A stretch of DNA of 64,000 bases from Aselliscus stoliczkanus (lineage: Eukaryota > Chordata > Mammalia > Chiroptera > Hipposideridae), in contig CM066738.1 in assembly GCA_033961575.1 (NCBI GenBank), positions 72,153,478 to 72,217,477 on the forward strand. The letters run 5' to 3'. The translations under genes and the position numbers were made by a program. Under the pieces are notes generated by a model. It had not been told where the DNA came from, made no database searches, and saw only the letters and a list, made by a program, of their open reading frames with translations. Positions 48,601 through 60,478 of this stretch are shown here, piece by piece (within the stretch, counting starts at the first letter, position 1; every line of letters begins with the position of its first letter).

Positions 48601-48860
48601 AGTCTAGTTCAGACGAACAGATGCCTGTACAAACAAGAGCAGTAACATGACAGAAGTTTGCCTAGAGCACAGTGAGGCAAAGAGGGGATCAGCCCACTTT
48701 CTGGGGTAGGCAAATGGGTATCAGGAAAGGCTACCTCAGAGAGGTGGACCTACAGATAAATCTTGTACAAATGAAAATGGTGCTCAGGTGAAGGGAGAAA
48801 AATGTTCAGAGAGGGCAGCATGAGCAAAGTCTGATTTAAAAATGATGAGAATGGCCTTGG
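48600..48860 (-). mobile_element. possible LINE-2 remnant
   Basis: Pattern CTACCTCAGAGAGGTGGACC and GAGAGGGCAGCATGAGCAAA is typical of antisense L2, as in 54000-54240. Very diverged. Confidence 0.4.
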
Positions 48861-48907
48861 GGCGGTTTTTTCACTTTTACATTTTCAAATTTGTTTCATA
48901 TGAAAAT

Positions 48908-49335
48908 TTTTTTTTTTTTAAGATTTTATTGGGAATTGGGAGAGGGGAACAGCATTGGGGAATTGGGAAAAGGGAACAGACAAGTTGCTGTTCTTTTGTT
49001 CTTCAGTCTCATGGAGGATGTCGCTTCACTGGCCCATGTTGTTATTATTGTGCTCTTCCCGGGTGAGGCAGTCGCTCGCCGGCCACTGGACAGCCGCTAA
49101 CTGTGGCTCTTGGCAGCTCACGAAAGTGCACGCCAGCTGCTGGCCAGCCCCACTGCAGCCTATGCTGTTGCCAGAGACTCATGGCAGCACAGCTCCAGGT
49201 TGAGCTGTTGTTCACCGTCTTAGCTGTAGAGGGCGCAGTGTCACTAGCCCTCATGTCGGATCCAAACTAGGGCCCTGCTGCTCAGAGCTGGCATCCCAAG
49301 CCAACTCTTAGCCAATGTGCCACTTGGTTGGCCCC
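48908..49335 (-). mobile_element. long tRNA-derived SINE (double-tail form)
   Basis: Antisense copy: T run, two C-rich end blocks (48931-48985), body with CGAAAGTGCACGCCAGCTGC, head ending GTGCCACTTGGTTGGCCCC. No clear target duplication could be read. Confidence 0.9.
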
Positions 49336-49435
49336 AGAAAAGAAGAATTTAAAGAGTTCAACAAAATAATCTTGTCTGTTTTGGTCAGTATTATTTAAGA
49401 TGCATTATTACTTTATAATTTAGATGTCATTGAAA

Positions 49436-49880
49436 GGGTTCAGAATAGGGCTGCCTAAAATGTGCTAGTTTGCCATGTGGGTTACTTCGAGCTAAAACCA
49501 ATTGAGACCCTGCGGGCTCAGGAGAGTCTTCTGGCCCTCTCTGAACTACTTGTCCATAAGAGCTACTACCAGAGATAACCTTTTATGGCCTCTATATAGA
49601 GCCGGGCAAGCATCTAAGTACTGAACATTTGTCCTTTTGCCCCTCCTCCCTTCTGAAACCCCAGGAGCCGTACCTCATTCCTTGGCTGGGGATACCATAT
49701 ATACATTTTCCCTTTCTGTCTCAGAATCTGTCATGTATGTGGGATTTCTGATTCATGCATGTGGGGTTCCCATTCACATGTATGTAATTAAATTTGGTTA
49801 ATCTGTCACATGTCAATTTAACTATTAAATCATCTGAAAGAACCTAGAAAGACAGAGAAAAATTGCTTTCTCGCCCACAT
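49436..49880 (+). mobile_element. probable solo LTR of an endogenous retrovirus
   Basis: Has LTR-like order: a G/C-richer left part, a TATA-like CCATATATACATTTTCC at about 49692, a possible poly(A) signal in GTAATTAAATTTGG, and an end typical of class I LTRs (CTGTCACATGTCAATTTAAC, then CATCTGAAAGAACC). No coding sequence or second LTR is present. Family and exact ends not established. Confidence 0.45.
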
Positions 49881-50209
49881 CTGTAAACCAAAAAGCACTG
49901 AAGCAAAAAAAACCTCAAGCCTTTATTAAATCTCCAGCATTTATACAGAAGATACTGTGTCTGCTACTTAAGAGATAAAAATCCTAAGGCAGGGACTTAT
50001 CCATCTAAAAAGAACATTCTTAACAAAAAGTAGACACATAATAAACACCAAACAAGAGGCAAGACAGAAAGAGCTTCTATGAGGCAGACAAACTTTTCTC
50101 AAAACAAGATTTCAACTCAGTGAATACAAGCCTAAGATCTGCTACGTTCATCCGTATTCTGAGATCAAGGTGCTTATCCCTAGGGATACACTATCAGATG
50201 GCAGTACAG

Positions 50210-50545
50210 AAGAACCCTGTCCTCCTGGAGGTGACAGTACTTAACTCCCTCTCTGTCCCCTCTCTTAGTCCTTCTCTCCTCTACTTTCTTTCTCCTTGTT
50301 CCTCTGCTTCTTCTCCTCCCCTAATCCTTACTCCTTTCTACCCTGTTCTCAACATCCTTTACTCTCTAATACAATCAGGCTATCCCTACCCTTCCCTGCA
50401 GAAGGCTCTGACAAAGGTCACTAATTACCTCCACGCTGCCAAGTCCACTGGCCATTGTTCAATTCTTATCATGACTCATCCACCACCTCTGATACTGCTG
50501 AATTCGATCCTCCCCTCTTTTATCAAGTGAAAGGCATGATGAGAT
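50210..50545 (+). mobile_element. LINE-2 reverse-transcriptase remnant
   Basis: An open frame includes TKVTNYLHAAKSTGHCSILI, which fits the segment of L2 reverse transcriptase normally followed by a D-L-S-A-A-F-D motif. That catalytic stretch is not preserved. Pyrimidine-rich and non-functional. A weak antisense L2-like segment may follow at 50590-50900. Confidence 0.5.
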
Positions 50546-50900
50546 TCAAAGTACAGTAACATGGCCCCTGCCCATGGTCCAGCAGAGGTAAATCATTTCT
50601 TGAAAACATCAGCTCAGCAAATTTTTGTAGGTGCAATAATATAAGTCTAAATGGGGACAGTGACCACAATGCAGGGGCCAGTTGATTTTACAGAGTGAAG
50701 GACAGGGTGTCTGGATAGGATTGTGGCTGATGAATGAGCTAAGTTGACAAGGAGCAAGAGTGGCGATGGGGAAGAGAGTTACTACAGAGGAACTGTTCCA
50801 AGCAAAAGTAACAGCATGACCCAACAGGAATGAAGTATTCAGAATGATGGGAGTGGAAGACACAAGAAAGGAGAGGTAGTAGGGGTGGTTGGATGGAAAT

Positions 50901-51689
50901 GAAGCTATTAGTCAGTCATGACTCTGACTATATATGACAAATAAAAACCAAAGTCAAGCAGTGGGATGAAGAAAATACAAAATGAAGCTAGGAATAATGT
51001 AGTATCCCATACATGGCATGATATTTGGGATACTTGCCAGAGGTAAATCACAAACTTATTTAAGCATTCTAGCTTCAGAGGCAAAGAAGGAAACATAATC
51101 AATTACATGATTTATAGTGCCCGTGAGATAAAAACTCACTAGTTGCTTAAGAACAAAAGCTCAGTCATTTCTAATACTATGAACTGAAAGATGTCTACTA
51201 TATATAGTGTGAAATAGTTTGGAGTTACTTTATTGGCAAGAGGGAGCCATTCTTAAACTCAATGCCTTCAGTCACATCAATCCATCTCCAAGATAGCATC
51301 ATTTCATTTGGAGGTCTATAGTTTCAAATGTATTTAAATTCAAACATATTTACCTAAGTACCAAAGAGGCCATATCAACAGAGGAGGCTTATTGATTAAG
51401 GTAAAGCCTGCCCACAGAAGTAATTTTCAAGTCTCTCTGTACTAAAAAAATCAGTGACGGATATCAGTGTCTCTGAGGTGATAATTTAATCCTAAAACTT
51501 CAGGTTTTTCCATTTTGCCCACACATATACATATCAAATACATATCTACCATTCATTGTTGCTGGGCAATAAATTAATTCCTTAGTGGACAGCATACAGT
51601 ATTGGAAAGAGTGTGTTAATGCCTCCTGTTTGGCCACAGTGCTCTCTTACAGTAGCATGAGGCCACCATATTCATGCTTTAAAAACAAA
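50901..51689. other. intron, nothing recognised
   Basis: No exon or named repeat seen. Confidence 0.35.
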
Positions 51690-51885
51690 CAAGGAGGGAG
51701 ATGGGAACTTCCAGTTCAATGGATACAAAGTTCATTTTGGGATGATGAAAAAGTTCTGGAGATGGATGGTTGTGATGGTTGCACAACAATGTGACTTCAT
51801 GTCACTAAACTGTATACTTTAAAGTGGTACAGTAAATATGTTATGTATATTTTATTATAATAAAAACAAAATCAAAACAAAAACC
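51690..51885 (+). mobile_element. old LINE-1 3' end
   Basis: GAGATGGATGGTTGTGATGG, TCACTAAACTGTATACTTTA and GTTATGTATATTTTATTATA are the usual final blocks of an old L1 3' UTR, followed by an A-rich tail. Confidence 0.7.
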
Positions 51886-53750
51886 AAACATACAAGCAGT
51901 CAGGCAGAAGCCAAAGCTCTATCATGCTGTGCGCATGAGCTACATTCTGGGCCTGTCATGTCTCACCTCAATGCCAATGATGAAAGGAAACCACCCAGAA
52001 AGCAAAACTGGTTGATTTTAATACAGATATTAAGTGCAGCAGAAAAAATTTATTTTAACAATATATATAGCTAGATTTCACTCACAGTTAGCTTTTCATG
52101 TTTCTTTTTATTTCCCACTGCACATCCCCCTTATAAACATAGATGTTTCTATAATAAGTAAATCCACCCCAAGTTTTCCGAATACTTCATTCACCTCTGA
52201 AAAACAAGGTAAAGGATTTATGAAATAGGCTTACATTATTTACTGAACTTCTAATGGGCAATTAGGAAAATTTGTATAGCCCTGCATAACGATTAGAAAA
52301 CGAATACTTAGTACGTACTTATTTGTAGCTTTGTTTATTCCCATCTAGTTGCAAAAGAGTTTGGATGGCTCAATTGATAATTATATTTTATAGAAAAAGT
52401 GTCAGAGTAACACTGAAAAACAGACTATATTTTACAATATCAATGCTCTGAGCTCTAAATAAGCATTTAAGGTAGACAGAATCTGTACCTGGTTAATTTT
52501 TCAATGAAAACAGTTGTAGTAACAGAAAGTTTGTTTTAATGTCACAAATTTCCAGTGGCCCAGATCTTTAAAGCTCTCTCTACATTAGGACTTAGAATTA
52601 TTTGGAACATATTTCAGATTGAACAAAATCCCTTCTCTCATCCAAATAGCATGAAAGCCAATGGCTGTAATTGGGTTAACGTGACTAAAACTTTATTCAT
52701 CTAGTTGTATACATTAAGTATGTTCTGCTTTCTGTGTGTCAGTCATACCTCAATAAAGTGTTTTTTAAAAAAAATGTTGGAATTAAGAAGATCATTACCT
52801 CTATCCTACTTTTTTGAGTTTTCCCTCCTATTAAAAGGCTGAAAGAAGTGGTCATGAAGTTAACAATATGGACATGCCAACATAAGTTATTCTGATAAAC
52901 ATTTTTTTAACATGACCTTTGAAAACTAGCTTGGGAACAAATAGTACAAAAGATCAACATGTGGAAGAACTGTGGATTATGTCCAAATAGCCCCTCCCCC
53001 TGTTACTTAAGGTAACAGGAAATGGTCAGGCACACACACTCAATTTACTACCTTTCCTGATTACGGTTTCCCATGAACTAGGAATGTTCTAAAAATGTAC
53101 AGAGTAACCCAAGGTACCCCAAGCTTAGAATATCAGTGCTAAATTTTTATTTAGCTTTAAGGTACAATTCATAAACTCAAAAAAAAAAAACCCACAGTAA
53201 ATAAGAACAACACCAAGAAAATAAATAAAACCTACCACATTTAGAATAAATTATAAAGTGAAAATCAAGATGAGTCCAGAAGGGGCTGCCAGGAGACTAC
53301 TACAATAATCTACTGAGGAAGTGAGAAAAACTTAAACCAGAATCTTGGCAGTAAGCAACAAGAGTCAGAGACATTTTAGACATATCCTCTCATTCAAAGA
53401 TACAGACATATTCTCTCTGAATGATGTCCAAGGTCAAAATCAGTCAAATGGTATAGTGTTGCTTATGACAGAGTTTCTTAAAGTGTTGACTTCCCCCAAG
53501 CAACTAAATCTATTGTTTTCCACAACTTGCAAAATCTGCACATATAATTGACGATGAAGAATTAGGCAAATCATAGTGTGTGGGCTACTGGAAATCTTAT
53601 ATGTATCTATTTTAGACTACTAAATCCAGAGAGCTTTCTAATTTGTCTTGCTGACATCCTTAAAATTATTTTCCAGAAGGTCACCTATGCATGCATTCTA
53701 CAAAGAAAAACATTCTTGAACTGAAGACAGGTTACAGAATAATCCATAGT
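51886..53750. other. intron, mostly unrecognised
   Basis: A possible L1 3' end (GTCATACCTCAATAAAGTG) is at 52635-52770. Otherwise no exon or named repeat seen. Confidence 0.4.
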
Positions 53751-53759
53751 TCTAAAACA

Positions 53760-54245
53760 AATATTCTCATTCAATTTAATAAATTAACATTTACCAAGTA
53801 CCTACCACACACCAAGGGTAAAGTGTTATTTGCTAAAACTGTTTAGAAAGATTAATGAAATGTGGTTGGTGCCCTCCAAGTATTCAAAGTCCAATCTAAT
53901 GAAATACACACAAATAAAGATACGTTTATACAAAGTGTTTGTGGGAATAACAAAAGTCACTGTTAGGAGACCCAAGTTAAGTTTCCAAGCAAAGATGACA
54001 TTTGAACTGCAATGATGAAAAAGAGTTTAAGACAGGAAAAGAGAACCGTGGGTGTGAGGAGATGAGTAAACAGTCCTAAGGCCTGAAAGAACTAGGTGTA
54101 TCCAAGAATCTCTGGCATGGCTAGACAGCAGGGTGGCCTGATGGAAAGGATGTGATTGCCAAAGAGAAAGCCTTAAAGTGAGTCAGATTGCAGAGTTTGG
54201 ACTTAACCTGTAGTAATGGGGAGTCATAAGATCAGTTTTAGACTT
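53760..54245 (-). mobile_element. LINE-2 remnant, right-hand 3' portion
   Basis: Antisense L2: CAAGTACCTACCACACACCA, then TGGTTGGTGCCCTCCAAGTA and GATTGCAGAGTTTGGACTTA. It is interrupted by the MLT1-type LTR and continues at 54700. Confidence 0.6.
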
Positions 54246-54246
54246 T

Positions 54247-54697
54247 ATAGATAACCGATGGCCACCGTAATAATTACCACAGGCTTGGTGGCTTAAAACA
54301 ACAAAAATTTAGTCTTTCATTATTCTGGAGTCCAAAATCAGTTTCACTGGACCAAAATCAAAGTGTTGGCAGGACCACTGTCCCTCTGGGGACTTTTGGG
54401 GAGAATATGTTCCTTATCTCTTTCAGCTCTGGTGGCTGCCAGCATTCCTGCACTGTGGCCACATCACTCTAACCTCTGACTCCAACCTCACGTGGCTTTC
54501 TTCTCTGTGTCTACATTTCTCTTATAAGGATACTTATGATGGCATTTAGGTCCCACCCATAATCCATGATGATCCCCTCATCTCAAAATCCTTAATCACA
54601 TCAGCAAAGATCTTTTCTTCCAAAAAAAGATTATAGGTTCCTGGGGTTAGAAGGTGGACATATCTTTTGAGGGCCACTTTTCAGCCTCCCACACGTG
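54247..54697 (-). mobile_element. MLT1-type LTR (MaLR)
   Basis: On the minus strand it starts TGTGGGAGGCTGAAAAGTGG and ends near GCCACCAAGCCTGTGGTAAT. This is the recognised frame of MLT1 long terminal repeats, non-autonomous ERVL-related elements. Inside, AAAACAACAAAAATTTAGTC and TCCAAAATCAGTTTCACTGG are further matches on the plus strand. A solo LTR with no internal sequence. It splits an older L2. Confidence 0.8.
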
Positions 54698-54699
54698 AT

Positions 54700-55290
54700 A
54701 GTATGCAATGTGGAAGATGGGATAACAGGTACAAAGACTGGACCCAGGGAAATCTGCCAGAAAGGGGCTGTTGGAGTCTGTGAGGTCAAAAGGAGAGGGG
54801 GGTTGAACTAAAGCCCTGGTGGTGAATATTGGGGGAAGAAAACAGGAAAAAAAAAAAAGACTAGATACCTAGATATGGGGGAGAGGTAAAGAAAGGGCAT
54901 AAAAGATGACTTCCACATTTGTGGTTTTCATAGTGGGTAAATGATGGTGCCATTTACCAAGACAGGGAATGCAGATGGGGACAGAACAGGATGACCAGTC
55001 TAGTTTCACCATACAGAGTTTGAGATGCTTTGGGCCAAAGTGGGAATTTTCAATAAACAGATGGGAAGTGTAAGGATATCATTATCCTCCACAACCAACT
55101 GGTCCTCAAGGTCAGTCAATTTAGCCTTAAAAGTATACCTCAAAAATTCATCCATTCAAATATTTGAACTAGTATATGCCAGAATCTATGCTAGTTGCTA
55201 GGGATGCAGAGTTCCTTGTGGAACATACTGTCTAATTAGGTGGCAAGGCCGACAAGAACCAAATAATCATACAAACAAGTATAAATTTCA
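54700..55290 (-). mobile_element. LINE-2 remnant, continuation
   Basis: ATGGTGCCATTTACCAAGAC followed by AGGGAATGCAGATGGGG, and GAGTTTGAGATGCTTTGGGC, match antisense L2 5' of the portion at 53760-54245. 55140-55290 carries a second L2-like end (ATATGCCAGAATCTATGCTA). Confidence 0.55.
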
Positions 55291-56010
55291 ACTATGGGAA
55301 ATGCTATGGTACTATGGTGCATGGAGAACCTATGTAAGCGGGGATTTGATCAAGTCAAGCAAATCAACCAGGCATCCTTGAAGAAGCCTCTGACCCTTGA
55401 GAAAAGGTTGGAAATACATGTTTACCAAAAAGGTTGGAAATACATGTATAAAGGGAGAGAGCTGAAACTTCCCATTCTCACTTAAATTGCTTTTATTCAA
55501 ACTGTTGTCATCTTTCATCTAGAACAGTAGGCCCTCAAATCAATTTTTACTCCTAAAACACTTATATTCTACTAGGATGTGAACTCCTGAGTAGGGACCA
55601 TGTCTTATTTTCTTTAAATTCTTAGTTCTCAGTGTAATTGTAAGCATATTATGACAACTCCACAATGTTTACTTAAAAAAGTGAATTTTAAATACTAATC
55701 TATACCACTTTATATGCTTAATTGTGTCTGTTGGCTCCCTACCACCTATACGACAAAATTCAAATTCTTCAGCAGAATCTTATAACAAGACTCATTATGA
55801 ACTGGTGGTCTTAAACTACATTCTTGGCTTAATCTTATCACTACCTCTGCATCCAAAACACTCAACCCTGTTTCTGTCATAGCATATTTCATGATGTTTT
55901 TGGAAACTATTTTTCTCTACCTTTGCATGTATTACCTTCTTCCATAAAGAATATTCTTCCCCCATCTCATTTATCTAGAAAACTCGTTTTTGACTCTTCT
56001 AAACACCCCT

Positions 56011-56174
56011 GAGGGCAGGCCAAGTGGTTCAGTTGGTTAGAGCTCACTCAAGAGTGTGAGCTGAGCTCTGAGCAATAGCAGTTCAATGCCCAGCCCAAGC
56101 TGAGCTGCCGCTGAGTTGCCAACAGGTGGCAGGATGGTTCAGCTAAAAAATAAAAAATAAAAAAATAATAATAG
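56011..56174 (+). mobile_element. tRNA-derived SINE
   Basis: Head GGCCAAGTGGTTCAGTTGG, AAGAGTGTGAGCTGAGCTCT, CAGTTCAATGCCC and the 3' block CTGCCGCTGAGTTGCC before an A/T-rich tail. Flanked by CTAAACACCCCT at 55999-56010 and 56175-56186. Confidence 0.93.
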
Positions 56175-56196
56175 CTAAACACCCCTTGAATGTTAT

Positions 56197-56236
56197 TTAT
56201 TTATTTGTTTGTTTGTTTATTTATTTATTTATTTGC
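56197..56236. repeat. TTTA/TTTG microsatellite
   Basis: Ten tetranucleotides in two blocks of TTTA separated by TTTG units. Confidence 0.95.
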
Positions 56237-56489
56237 GATGCTTCCTACAACCTTCCCAAGGAGTTAGCCGCCTCTCCTCTGAATTTCAGGACTTACTCAT
56301 TAACTTGTCCAACAAATATTTATTAAGCACCTCTTTCTTTGCCTAGCACTATTGTAGGACTGGGAATACATCTCTCCCTTCACTGAGGAACTTATATCAT
56401 TTTAATTGAGGGAGATCAACAAACGAATGAATATTATGTGAGAGGTGCTTTTTTTTAAAGGCAAGAAAAAGTTATAGAAAAATGACAAA

Positions 56490-57239
56490 TGAAGGTCTCT
56501 CTAAGAAGAAAAATGAAGGAAGTGAGCGAGTGAGCAATGTGGGCATCTGTAATAAGAGAGCTCCAGGCACAGGAAATAATTAAAAGTAAAAGCCTGAGGG
56601 AGAACATGCTTGGAAAGTTCAAGAACCAGCATTGAGGTCAAAGTGATAGAAGAAAGTGAGTGAGGAGGACAAAGGCAGATGTCATCTAGGATTCTGCCTC
56701 TTATTCCAGATGAAGAAATACACAAAAAGTTATTAACAAGAGAAAGGGCAAGAACAAGGTAGTATGGCAAATTGCCAAAAAAAAAAAAAAAGGTGGGGAG
56801 ACAAGAGAGAAATACGTTCTGGGAATACAGAGGTGAATGAGATCACCAAGTATTAGGCAGGTCCAGACTTTAAAAGAGACATACAGAAAAGGCCCAGACA
56901 AGAAATGTACAGATATTCCAAAAATAAACCATAGAAGGAGCAAACAATGGGCTTGGGAACATAAACAACAGCATGGAGAATGTCTTACTAAAAGGCCAAG
57001 TGGCACTGCTGCCTTCTTCCCAACAACACTGACCAGACTTGGTCAAATCCTTTGTCTTCTATTGTGTACAATGCCAGCATAGATGTTATTGCTTTTCTCA
57101 ACTATTATCGGTTGTATTTATTGGAGTAAGCTTTATTTGACATAGATCATAACTGTGCCTGTGTTACTCTTCTCCAGACAAAGCTGAAGTCATTATAGTA
57201 CCACCTTCCATTTTGAAAATTTTGATTTAAAAAGACATG
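56490..57239. other. intron or flank, nothing recognised
   Basis: No exon or named repeat seen before the L1 5' UTR begins. Confidence 0.35.
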
Positions 57240-58830
57240 AGCAACAGGCCTCACACCTATGGGTAGTAGTTGAGCATCAAGAGGGATACCTCAATGGCAA
57301 AGATCCCCCTGTGGAGTGAGGGGTCCTAGCCCCATCCTGGGATCCCCAGGTCAGGGGTCCGCGGCTGAGAAGAAGAGTCCTCACAACAGCTGGTTGTGAA
57401 AATCAGCAAGGATTCTGCCTAAGTGAGACTAAAGTCTGCTGGAAACCCAGATGTCCTCTTAAACTACCCATGCACAGGCTCACTTGCACGCAGGCACTCA
57501 CCCTGGGCTCTGGCAGAGGGGCAGCAACTCGAGAGATGCCAAAGACATACAGTGAAAGACTTGAGTTATGTGGGTTCAGGGTGAGGGATAGAGGGACACC
57601 TTCAATTATCCCTGTGTGGTGCCCACCACTGGTGTAGCCTATAGCCGGGTGCCATCTTTTGGTACTGAGTCCTCCTACACATGACCAAATCTGAAACTAC
57701 ATTGGCCTGGTGAAATCTGCTCGCTCCACCCCAGTGACTCCCTGGGACCCTACCCCGCCCATTCCACTCAATATTCCTGGATGCACTTTGGGAACCTGGG
57801 CAACCAGCCTGGCACCACACACTGCAGAAGGCTCCATTAGCTTCAAACAACCCACAGTGGCTTGTACAACTGCCTGAGGCACTTTTGGTGGCAGGCAACC
57901 AGCCCTAACTCATGCAGCAGTCTTTCTTGGACAACTCTTGAGCATCTGTGGGCCAAGGGGAGTGGTGCCTGGCTTCAATGTTCTCTGGGCATTTTGCAGA
58001 GTGACCGCAGGCTCAGTACTGGCACCAGAACTGAATCACCCTGGTGATTCCCTGGGACCTCATCCAACTCATGCAGCACCGCTGGAGACACTTTCAGCAG
58101 CAGGGCAACCAGACCCACCCAGCACACTTCAGGAGGCTCTTCCAGTGGGTGAGCCTATCAGGCAGCTGGCAGGTGGCATCAGGCCTCAAGGCACCCTGGG
58201 CTTTTTACCAAGCTGCCCCAGGCTCAATACTGATGACAGCCAGGCTAAGCTCTCAACGTGGCCACCTCCACATGCCTCCAAGTCCAGTACAGGCAGTGAC
58301 CAAGCATGCATAGCTTTGTAATTGCTACTAGGTAGCCTCAAACAGGTACCAGGCAATGGCTGAACTTGGCCTGCACAGGAGCCCTCCCCACTCCCTCAAG
58401 AGGCCCCTGAAACAACACACCTGGAGGCCAGCTTCAGACCACGCACTAACCTGATTTTTCCCACAAGTGGCACATCCAAAGAGTGCTCTCAACAGGCACA
58501 GGAGCTTGCTGGGGAGAATTTCTCTCTGAGGGGTCAGACCAGACACAGCAGTTCATTTGCTGTGGGCATAGCCAATTCTCATAGTCAGTTAGCCTGAGAG
58601 TCAGTCACACCTGCTGATGTGCCAAAAGCAATCAAGGCTCAACTACAACAGCAGAGCAAACACAACCCACACAAGGGAAATTCCTGGAGCACATGTGAAG
58701 GTGATCAGGGAGGCTGCATCACTTGGCATTTGGACATCTACTACATAAGGCCACTGAAAGATACCACAAAGACTGAGAGACATAGCAGATCTACCTAACA
58801 CATATAAACAAACACAAGGAGGCAGCCAAA
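57240..58830 (+). promoter_or_regulatory. L1 5' UTR with presumed internal promoter
   Basis: A 1.6-kb block distinctly richer in G and C than its flanks, with low CpG, directly before L1 ORF1. In L1 elements this region holds the pol II promoter. It contains open stretches up to 127 codons in several frames, including 57938-58321, but none has a recognisable protein motif. Confidence 0.75.
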
Positions 58831-59560
58831 ATGAGGAAACAAAGAAACATGTCGCATATAAAAGAAGAAAACTCCAGAAACAAAACTAAATGAAATGGAG
58901 GCACACAACCTACCAGAGACAGAGTTGAAAACACTGATTATAAGGATCTGAAGGAACTTAGTGAGAACTTCAACAGAGATAGTAAGCATAAAGAAGAATA
59001 TAGAAACCATAAGAAAAAGAAAAATACAGTCAGAAATAAAGAATACCATAACTGAACTGAAGAATACTCTAGAATGAATCAACAGAGGAAGCAGAGGATC
59101 GATTCAGCAATTTAGAAGACGAGGCAGCACCCAACCAAAATGGCGAAAAGAATTTTAAAATGAAGGTAGTTTAGGGGACTTTTGGGATAACATCAAGCAT
59201 AACAGTCACATCATAGGAGTACTAGATGGAGAAGAGAGGGAGCAAGGGATTGAAAACCTATTTGAAGAAATAATGCCTGAAAATTTTCCTAACCTGGCAA
59301 AGGAAATAGACATACAGGTCCAGGAAGTACAGAGAGTTCCAAACAAGATGAACCCAAACAGGCACACACCAACACACATCATAACTAAAATGACAAAGGT
59401 TGAAGACAGAGAATCCTAAAAGCAGCCATACAAAGACAACTACTTACTTATAAAGGAGCACCCATAAAACTCTCAGCTGATTTTTCAACAGAAGCTTTGC
59501 AGGATAGAAGGGATTAGTACAAAATATTCAAAGTGGTGACAAGCAAGGATCTATGACCAA
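58831..59560 (+). pseudogene. L1 ORF1 (RNA-binding protein) pseudogene
   Basis: Starts with an ATG at 58831 (MRKQRNMSHIKEENSRNKTK) and hits a stop after 20 codons; the frame shifts within codon run AAACTAAATGA. Downstream frames give coiled-coil-like residues (TLIIRI, ELSENFN), then the single-strand nucleic-acid-binding part with VQEVQRVPNKM and the ILKAA-type end. ORF1p normally forms trimers that coat L1 RNA. Several stops make this copy inactive. Confidence 0.8.
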
Positions 59561-59797
59561 GCCTACTCTACCCAGTAAGGCTATCACTTAAAATTGAAGG
59601 AGAGATAAAGAGTTTCCCAGAAAAGAAAAAGTTAAAGGAATTCATTACCACGGAGTCAGTATTATAAGAAATGTTAAAGGGACTTCTTTATGCAGAAGGG
59701 GAAAAACAAACAAAAGAAGATAAAAAATGTGAATAATAAAATAGCAATAACTATGCCTCTCAATAATCACTTTAAATGCAAATGGATTAAATGTTCC

Positions 59798-59898
59798 GGG
59801 GGCCGGCTGAGTGGCATGGTGGGTAAGAGCTGGCTTGGGACGCCAGTGGCCCCGGTTCGAATCCCAGATATGAGAGCCAGTAACACTGCCCTCAAAAA

Positions 59899-59929
<31 letters not shown>

Positions 59930-59932
59930 ATA
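59798..59932 (+). mobile_element. short tRNA-derived SINE with AAAT tail, inside L1
   Basis: GGGGCCGGCTGAGTGGCATG, a perfect B box GGTTCGAATCC at 59854-59864, CAGTAACACTGCCCTC and a tail that has become (AAAT)9. The L1 sequence resumes after it (AATCAAAAGACATATG), showing it was inserted in the ORF2 start region. Confidence 0.93.
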
Positions 59933-60109
59933 TTTTAATCAAAAGACATATGTTACCTGAATGGATAAGAAAACAAGACGCAGGCATATGCTGTCTACAA
60001 CCAACCTTATACTGAAGACACATAGATTGAAAATAAAGGGATGGGATAAGATATTTCAGGCAAATGGAAACCAAAAAAAGCTGGTGCAGCAATACTTATA
60101 TCAGACAAA

Positions 60110-60478
60110 GTGGACTTTAAAACAAAGGCTATAATGAGAGACAAAGAAGGACATTACCTAATGATAAAGGGATCAATCCAACAAAAAGATATAACCCTAG
60201 TAAACACCTGTGCACCCAACATAGGAGCATCTAAATATATAAAGCAAATATTGACCGACATAAAGGGAGAGGTAGAATGGAATACAATCATAGTAGGGGA
60301 CTTTAAAACCCCATTGACACCAATGGACAGATTTTCCAGACAGAAGATCGACAAGGGAACAGCAGGCTTAAATGACACAATAGACTACACAGATTTAACT
60401 GATATTTTTGTAGCATTCCACCTCCAAAGGCAGAATATATATTCTTCTCAAGTGCACATGGAACATTTTCCAAGATAA
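60110..60478 (+). pseudogene. L1 ORF2 endonuclease fragment
   Basis: 122 open codons of the APE-type endonuclease: DFKTKAIMRDKEGHYLMIKG, NIGASKYIKQILTDIKGEVE and NTIIVGDFKTPLTPMDR. The catalytic G-D-F-N reads GDFK, an N-to-K change, so even this open part would be inactive. Stops upstream and downstream. Confidence 0.88.

Larger units (their letters stand above)
55560..56300 (+). mobile_element. LINE-2 remnants interrupted by a SINE
   Basis: GAACTCCTGAGTAGGGACCA at 55580 and CTCCCTACCACCTATACGAC at 55736 are L2-like in sense orientation. The second piece continues through TTGCATGTATTACCTTCTTC and resumes after the SINE at 56011-56174. An antisense L2-like end is at 56300-56480. Confidence 0.5.

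Noticed and set aside
57938..58321. 127-codon open frame as a possible gene
   Set aside because: Lies in the L1 5' UTR and overlaps other open frames; no motif.
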